Source: Pseudonocardia cypriaca (GTDB taxonomy: Bacteria; Actinomycetota; Actinomycetes; Mycobacteriales; Pseudonocardiaceae). Taken from it: 64,000 bases of DNA. Positions 59,405-64,000 of the stretch are shown piece by piece. Position numbers and translations under genes: made by a program. The stretch is from NCBI RefSeq assembly GCF_006717045.1, contig NZ_VFPH01000001.1, positions 372,001 through 436,000 on the forward strand, written 5' to 3'. Positions within the stretch are counted from its first letter, which is position 1. Each line of letters opens with the position of its first letter. Under the pieces are notes generated by a model. The model had not been told where the DNA came from. It ran no database searches and was given only the letters and a program-made list of their open reading frames with translations.

Positions 59405-59493
59405 CGTCGCGACTCGCGGGAGGAGCGCCGGCCCATACCCGCGAGTCGCGCTCTGAGTGCACGCGAGTCGCGCTCTCCGTGTGCGCGAGTCGG
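59387..59493. repeat. 22-bp GCGAGTCGCG repeat array, inverted halves
   Basis: On the right, units start at 59441, 59463 and 59485 (GCGAGTCGCGCTCT plus variable bases, 22-base period). On the left, the reverse-oriented unit GCGACTCGCG starts at 59387 and 59409, also 22 bases apart. Arms 59408-59420 and 59438-59450 are exact 13-bp complements, forming a hairpin between convergent genes. A related palindrome, CCGCGACTCGCGG, is at 46744-46756. It begins inside the heparinase-like gene. Dispersed repeat and terminator use are both possible. Confidence 0.82.
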
Positions 59494-59505
59494 AGGTGCC
59501 CTCGG

Positions 59506-60807
59506 TCAGGCGGGGTTGGCCACCCGGTCGGCGCGCTCGACCAGGGCGTAGACGCGCTCGAACGCTTGCCGGCTCGCGTCGATCTGCTCCCGGGCCCGCG
59601 CGCGCAAGGGCTCACGGACCTCGCCTGCTCGGTCCCATGCGGAGCGGACGGCCCGTCCGAGGCGGCGGTCGAGGTCCGGGTCGTCCAGCCGGATCGGCTC
59701 GAGCCCGCCCTCGAACATGTCGCGCAGGCCGTGGAGCTTGTCGTCGTAGTAGCGGGACGAGCTGAGGCCGACGACCGGGATGCCCTGCGACAGTGCGAAC
59801 ACCGCGAGGTGGTAGGCGCCGGTGACGAGCACGCGGCAGTGCGCCACCCGGCCGGCGAGCTCGTGCGGGGTGGCGTAGCGGCCCAGTACGGGGGCGACCC
59901 GGGGGACCCCGGAGACGAGGGGGAGGGTGGATCGGCGGTCCTCGGAGTGGTACTCGGAGATGATCAGCGGGCGGATCGTGCTGCCGTTCTCGGTCGCGAG
60001 CGCCGTGACTGCGCGGGCCACCGAAGCCCGGGCGGCCCGCGCCACCGGCGAGTACCCGGCGGCCCTCAGACAGAGGCCGATGTCCGAACCCGGCTCGTCG
60101 CGGCGCGCGGCGTGGCCCAGCTCGATCGCGTCGTCGCCCGTGATCACGACCCGCTCGGCCGGGACGCCGAGCTCGGCGAGCAATCCGGGGCCCCTCCTCC
60201 CCTCGCGCAGCGCGATCAGGTCGACGCGCGGGAGCACGGCGCGGGCCCGGTCCCGCAGCACGGGGTCGTCGAGCGGGCCGAGTCCCTGCCCGACCATCGC
60301 CGTGGGGATGCCGCGGTCGGCGGCGTGTTCGAGCAGGTCGAGCGTGCGGTGCACCTGCTCGGCGTCGACGTCGGTCAGGTAGCCGCCACCGATCGCCAGC
60401 ACCAGAGTGGCGTCGGAAGCCGCGGCGGGGACCCAGCCCGGAGCGGACGACCGGCGCGCGCCCATCCGGGTCAGGAAGCGCTGCCGATAGGCGTCCACCC
60501 GGTCCCGGGCGGACAGCCAGGCGATCGACGGGGGACCGGCCACGCCCGGACCGAGGCGGGACGCGAGCCGTGCCGCGATGCCGGATCTCGGCCACGCCCC
60601 TCGGCCTGTCACGGTGAGCGGCTCGGCAGCCGGCGCGAACGCGCGCAGCAACAGCGGGGCGCTCGTGAGCACCCCGAGGTGCGCCGTCGGCCACCGCTGG
60701 TGCAGGCGGCGCAGGGTGACGTCGAGCATCGCCAGATCGCCCTTGTTGGACAGCCAGTACTCGCCGTTCTGGACCACGATCCGCAACTCGGCCCCCGATC
60801 TCGTCAC
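59506..60807 (-). CDS. polysaccharide pyruvyl transferase family protein
   Basis: A 433-residue enzyme of the PS_pyruv_trans (CsaB/WcaK) family, which adds a pyruvate ketal from PEP to a sugar. It starts IVVQNGEYWLSNKGDLAMLD. The middle has VLAIGGGYLTD, MVGQGLGPLDDP, IALREGRRGPGLLAELGVPA and VITGDDAIELG. The end has VTGAYHLAVFALSQGIPVVG, with the conserved His/Tyr. It is on the strand opposite to the rest of the cluster, with the GNAT gene 6 bp upstream, so those two form an operon. It predicts a pyruvylated, hence acidic, polymer. Confidence 0.9.
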   Translation of the reverse strand: MTRSGAELRIVVQNGEYWLSNKGDLAMLDVTLRRLHQRWPTAHLGVLTSAPLLLRAFAPAAEPLTVTGRGAWPRSGIAARLASRLGPGVAGPPSIAWLSARDRVDAYRQRFLTRMGARRSSAPGWVPAAASDATLVLAIGGGYLTDVDAEQVHRTLDLLEHAADRGIPTAMVGQGLGPLDDPVLRDRARAVLPRVDLIALREGRRGPGLLAELGVPAERVVITGDDAIELGHAARRDEPGSDIGLCLRAAGYSPVARAARASVARAVTALATENGSTIRPLIISEYHSEDRRSTLPLVSGVPRVAPVLGRYATPHELAGRVAHCRVLVTGAYHLAVFALSQGIPVVGLSSSRYYDDKLHGLRDMFEGGLEPIRLDDPDLDRRLGRAVRSAWDRAGEVREPLRARAREQIDASRQAFERVYALVERADRVANPA

Positions 60808-60813
60808 GGCGTA

Positions 60814-61623
60814 CTAGTCGCCGGTCCGGCGGGAAACGTGACGGCGCACGACCGGGGGCCGACCGCTGAGATCGGCATCACATGCCGGACCCCGGTCCAT
60901 AGCGGACTGCAGCATCGCCGCAGCGAGGCCGCCCGCAGGGATGCCCTCGCGGGTGAGTGCCCACAGCTGGTGGTCGCGCCGGACGCCGCCGACGTCGAGG
61001 AACCCGGACATCGTGCCCTCGAACCGCATCCCGAGCTTGCGGGCGCCCGCGATCGCGGCGGCGTTGCCCGCGCCGATCGGCGCGATCAGCCGGTGCAGGC
61101 CGAGGTCGAAGACCGCGTAATCCACCATCATCGCCGCCGCCACGGGGGACAGCCCTCGGCGCGCCCACCGGGAGTCCATCCAGATGCCCATTTCGGCGGT
61201 GCTCGTGTGCGGGGCGATCCACTCGAGGCTGCACTGGCCCGCCAGCTGCCCGTCGATCTCGACGACGAGCGGGAGTGCGCGCCCGGCCCGGGCCTCCCGC
61301 CTGGCCTGCAGCAGGTCGCTGGCCCACTGCGCGTCGGCGTGCCGCTCCTCCCAGGTGAGCGGCGAGGAGGCCCACCACGGTTCGATGCGCTCCCGCTCCC
61401 GCGTGCGGACCCGGCGCCACTGCTCCGCGTCCCCGAAGCGTGGGCTCCGCAGCACGATCTCGTGCCCCATCACCGGCTGCGGGCCGAGCCGTACGCCCCA
61501 GGTTCGCCGCACGGCGTGGTGGCGCGTGTCGTCGAACACCCGCCGTACCGGCCGGAGGTAGAACCGCGTCGCCACCCTGAGCAAGTTGTGCATCTGCGAT
61601 ATCGAGGAGCCCGGCCGGGACAC
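60814..61623 (-). CDS. GNAT family N-acetyltransferase (RimJ/RimL-like)
   Basis: A 269-residue acetyltransferase. The GNAT fold spans about residues 55-225, with IVLRSPRFGDAEQW, MGIWMDSRWARRGLSPVAAA (acetyl-CoA loop) and LHRLIAPIGAGNAAAIAGAR, then KLGMRFEGTM. This is the RimJ/RimL type. GTG 61623 is chosen because GAGGAGGAG stands 8 bases upstream, a clear ribosome site; ATG 61593 lacks one. It may acetylate a sugar of the polymer or a protein. It is coupled to the pyruvyl transferase gene. Confidence 0.88.
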   Translation of the reverse strand: MSRPGSSISQMHNLLRVATRFYLRPVRRVFDDTRHHAVRRTWGVRLGPQPVMGHEIVLRSPRFGDAEQWRRVRTRERERIEPWWASSPLTWEERHADAQWASDLLQARREARAGRALPLVVEIDGQLAGQCSLEWIAPHTSTAEMGIWMDSRWARRGLSPVAAAMMVDYAVFDLGLHRLIAPIGAGNAAAIAGARKLGMRFEGTMSGFLDVGGVRRDHQLWALTREGIPAGGLAAAMLQSAMDRGPACDADLSGRPPVVRRHVSRRTGD

Positions 61624-61735
61624 GAATCAGCTCCTCCTCGAGTCGGGGTCGAGCCTGGTTTCGGACCCGGAGAGCGCTTCGTTACGGGTCGATCTCCCTG
61701 CTAACGCCCGGCCGCGGCGACCCGACCACCAGGTC

Positions 61736-62800
61736 GTGACTTCACCGCTCCCCGACGTGGGCGCTCCCGTGTCCGGCTCGACCCAGCCGGTGTTCAGCAT
61801 CCTGACCTCCGTGTACCGGACCGAGGCCTACTTCCCGGAGACAATCGAGTCGGTCCGCGCCCAGACATTGCAGGACTGGGAGCTCGTCGTCGTCGACAAC
61901 GGGATGTCGGACGAGGTCGTGCGCATCGTCGAGAAGTACTCCGACGACCCCCGCATCCGGCTGGTGCGCCAGGAGAACAACGGTCTCGGCGGCGGAATCG
62001 ACGCGGCGGCCGCGGTGGCGCGCGGGCGCTACTACGCGGTACTCGACAGCGACGACCTGCTCATGCCGACGTTCTGCGAGCGCACCGCCGCGATCCTCGA
62101 CGCGCGCCCCGAGATCGACGTCGTCGGGATCGACGCGTACCTCTTCGAGGACGAGGACGGGCAGGACCAGATCCGCAGCTACCGGCAGTCCGTCGGGATC
62201 CGCACGCCTGCCGAACTCGAACACCCCATCGGGCTCGTCGAGATGATCGGCGGGAACGTCCTCTACTACACGGCGGCGATCCGGGCCGAGGCGTGGGCGA
62301 GGGGCGGCGGGTACAGCTGCGACACCCCCAAGGTCGAGGACCTCGCGATGTTCCTGCGGATGCTCGCCGCCGACTGCGACATCCGGTGTCTGCCCGAGCG
62401 GCTCGCCCGCTACCGGCTACGTGCCGACTCCTTCTCCCGTGACCCCGCTCAGGTCGACGCGTTCGAGGCCAGCCTCGAGCGGGCGTTCCTCAACGCCCAG
62501 TCGCTCACCGACGCGCCCGACGTGCAGCAGGCGCTGGACCGCAGCCTCCGCAAGCTGCGTTTCGACCAGGCGATGCGGCGCGCACGGAAGGCGCTGATCG
62601 ACTCCGACATCCCGACCGCACGGCGGCAGGCGCGTCGGGCGTTCGAGCAGCGCCGCTCGGTGCGTCCCGCGGCGGTCTACGCGGGTCTCCTGCTGGCGCC
62701 GGGAATCCTGCGCAATGTGCACCCGGCGAAGCAGTGGCTGAGCGGCACCGCGGCCACGCTCACGCGGCGCGGGAGAGCGCTGCTGCGCCCGTCCACGTGA
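61736..62800 (+). CDS. glycosyltransferase family 2
   Basis: A GT-A fold enzyme of about 354 residues. The start of the GT2 domain is FSILTSVYRTEAYFPETIES. DWELVVVDNGMSDE and YYAVLDSDDLLMPTFCERTA carry the DxD metal motif. The C-terminus ends in a helical region with basic residues, and perhaps one hydrophobic segment (AVYAGLLLAPGIL). GTG 61736 is chosen; GTG 61769 is possible, and the in-frame stretch from 61586 would overlap the promoter of the divergent GNAT gene. The stop overlaps the flippase start (GTGA). Confidence 0.9.
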   Translation: MTSPLPDVGAPVSGSTQPVFSILTSVYRTEAYFPETIESVRAQTLQDWELVVVDNGMSDEVVRIVEKYSDDPRIRLVRQENNGLGGGIDAAAAVARGRYYAVLDSDDLLMPTFCERTAAILDARPEIDVVGIDAYLFEDEDGQDQIRSYRQSVGIRTPAELEHPIGLVEMIGGNVLYYTAAIRAEAWARGGGYSCDTPKVEDLAMFLRMLAADCDIRCLPERLARYRLRADSFSRDPAQVDAFEASLERAFLNAQSLTDAPDVQQALDRSLRKLRFDQAMRRARKALIDSDIPTARRQARRAFEQRRSVRPAAVYAGLLLAPGILRNVHPAKQWLSGTAATLTRRGRALLRPST

Positions 62801-64000
62801 CCGCCCGCGTCCCGGCGCTCGGGTCCGTCCTGCGGCGGGGCGCCGCCCTCTCCGTGCTGGCCCTCGGCGCGGTCCAGGTGATCACGTTCGGGCAGACGCT
62901 CGTCCTCGCGCGCCTGCTCACCCCCGCCGAGGTCGGCGCGTTCGCCGCGGGTACGGCCCTCGGCCTCGTCCTGATGGTGTTCGCCGAGGGAGCGCTCACC
63001 CAGGCTCTGATCCAGCGGGACGGCGACGTGCGCGACGCCGCCGACACCGTCTTCTGGGCGACGCTCGGTGGCGCCGTGCTGGCCGCACTCGCGGTGGTCA
63101 CTGCCAGCCCGCTGATCGCGGACCTGTTCGGCGATCCGGTGGCGGGCACCGTCGCGGCCGCGACGGCCGGGGCCCTCGTGCTGCACTCGCTCACGCACGT
63201 GCCGGAGGCGCTGATGCAGCGGCGCCTCGACTTCCGCAGGCGGATCGTCGTGGACCCCATCGGCGCCGTGGTGTTCGCCGGCGTCGCCGTGGCCATGGCG
63301 GCGGCGGGCTGGGGCGTGTGGGCGCTGGTGGTCGCCCAGTACGCCATGGTCGGCGCGTGCGTGCTCGCCGGCTTCCTGCTCTCCGGCTGGCGACCGGGGG
63401 GCGGCAGGCTCTCGCTGCGGCTCTGGTGGGCCATGGTGACCTACGCCTTCCCGCTCGTCCTCGGCTCGCTCGTCGAGCGTGGGCGGGACGCGGTGGAGAT
63501 CGCCATCGTCGGTCGTGCCCTGGACGCGAGCGCTGTCGGGAACTACCGCTACGGACGCAGGATCGCGGTCCTGCCGGCCACGGTTGTCGTGGAAGCCGGG
63601 GGCTTCGTGCTGTTCCCGGCCTTCGCGCGGCTCGCCGGTGACCCGGAACGGGTCCGCGAGGCGTTCCTCAGGGCTCTGACCTGGATCTGGTTCTGTGCGC
63701 TCCCCGTGGCCGCCGCGCTCGCCGTCTTCGGCGAGGCGCTCGCCGTGCTGCTGCTCGGCGAACCGTGGCGGGGCGCGGGGGTGGTGCTCACCGCGATGGC
63801 CGGTTTCGGGCTGGGGCAGGCCGTGAACGCGGTCACCACCGAGGTGCTGAAGGGCGTCGGGAGGTCCGCCCGGATCAACTGGATGACCGGAGCCGGCCTC
63901 GTCAGCGGGGTCGGCCTGCTCATCTTGCTGGTGCCGTTGGGCCTGCCGGGCGTCGGTCTCGCGGTCTCGGGAAGCGCCCTCGTGGTGGCGCTCGCCGGGC
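62797..64000 (+). CDS. oligosaccharide flippase, Wzx-like (3' truncated by window edge)
   Basis: A reading frame open from GTG 62797 to the end of the window (401 codons and one base), coding for a multi-helix protein. It begins VTARVPALGSVLRRGAALSV. Hydrophobic segments follow, such as TFGQTLVLARLLTPAEVGAF, GWGVWALVVAQYAMVGACVL and FPLVLGSLVERGRDAVEIAI. These match the polysaccharide biosynthesis/MATE-type flippase family, and YRYGRRIAVLPATVV in the middle is typical. It would move the lipid-linked repeat unit outward for Wzy. It overlaps the GT2 gene by four bases. The end lies outside the window. Confidence 0.9.
   Translation, partial: MTARVPALGSVLRRGAALSVLALGAVQVITFGQTLVLARLLTPAEVGAFAAGTALGLVLMVFAEGALTQALIQRDGDVRDAADTVFWATLGGAVLAALAVVTASPLIADLFGDPVAGTVAAATAGALVLHSLTHVPEALMQRRLDFRRRIVVDPIGAVVFAGVAVAMAAAGWGVWALVVAQYAMVGACVLAGFLLSGWRPGGGRLSLRLWWAMVTYAFPLVLGSLVERGRDAVEIAIVGRALDASAVGNYRYGRRIAVLPATVVVEAGGFVLFPAFARLAGDPERVREAFLRALTWIWFCALPVAAALAVFGEALAVLLLGEPWRGAGVVLTAMAGFGLGQAVNAVTTEVLKGVGRSARINWMTGAGLVSGVGLLILLVPLGLPGVGLAVSGSALVVALAG

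Noticed and set aside
59441..59493. 22-bp direct repeats as a CRISPR array
   Set aside because: Units abut without proper spacers, appear in both orientations, and no cas gene is present.

Overview
This window is very GC-rich with actinobacterial codon use: many GTG and some TTG starts, and ATGA/GTGA gene overlaps. The gene order across the first 46 kb (ilvBNC, serA, leuB, gltX, IclR regulator, leuCD, hup, mutT1, ppk, fbiD, gpsA) is, from general knowledge, the same core order as the ilvB to gpsA region of Mycobacterium tuberculosis. With a citramalate synthase, F420 biosynthesis (fbiD) and an Lrp/MFS pair, this suggests a member of the Pseudonocardiales or a close relative. The genus assignment is inference. 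No IS element, prophage or CRISPR array was found.

Layout. 1-10.8 kb: branched-chain amino-acid and serine genes (ilvB partial, ilvN, ilvC, serA, leuB), with an aminotransferase, a flavin monooxygenase, a metallo-beta-lactamase-fold nuclease and an RNA 2',3'-cyclic phosphodiesterase between them. 10.8-13.3 kb: an AbiEi/nuclease-like gene bracketed by two copies of the same palindromic repeat, then an MFS symporter. 13.37-15.15 kb: a 14-codon leader peptide with three consecutive Ile codons and a terminator, placed ahead of citramalate synthase (cimA), which looks like a transcription attenuator. 15.1-20.6 kb: hydrolase, Lrp regulator/MFS pair, FAD monooxygenase, gltX. 20.6-21.3 kb: tRNA-Gln and tRNA-Glu followed by a non-coding tandem duplication. 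21.3-31.2 kb: accessory genes (DUF899 protein, Pro-rich lipoprotein and membrane protein, a membrane-anchored Hsp70-like protein, and a 1,627-residue kinase/ATPase/histidine kinase). 31.2-34.5 kb: IclR regulator, leuCD and the HU-like hup.

The most interesting segment is 34.5-39.1 kb, a compact class I lanthipeptide operon. It has a 45-residue precursor with an F-D-L-D-L leader motif and two core cysteines, a full-length LanB dehydratase and a LanC cyclase. Its promoter carries a 17-bp palindrome exactly between the -35 and -10 boxes. It sits between hup and mutT1, which are neighbours in related genomes, so it looks inserted into a conserved block. No transporter, leader protease, immunity gene or regulator lies beside it. 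From 39 to 46.7 kb follow mutT1, ppk, fbiD, an acyltransferase, gpsA, a gamma-lyase-like enzyme and an HNH protein.

From 48.1 kb to the window end is a Wzx/Wzy-type exopolysaccharide cluster: initiating glycosylphosphotransferase, Wzz-like chain-length protein, O-antigen-ligase-like polymerase, several GT4 glycosyltransferases (one a two-domain fusion), a heparinase II/III-like protein, a pyruvyl transferase and a GNAT enzyme on the opposite strand, a GT2 glycosyltransferase, and a flippase that runs off the window.
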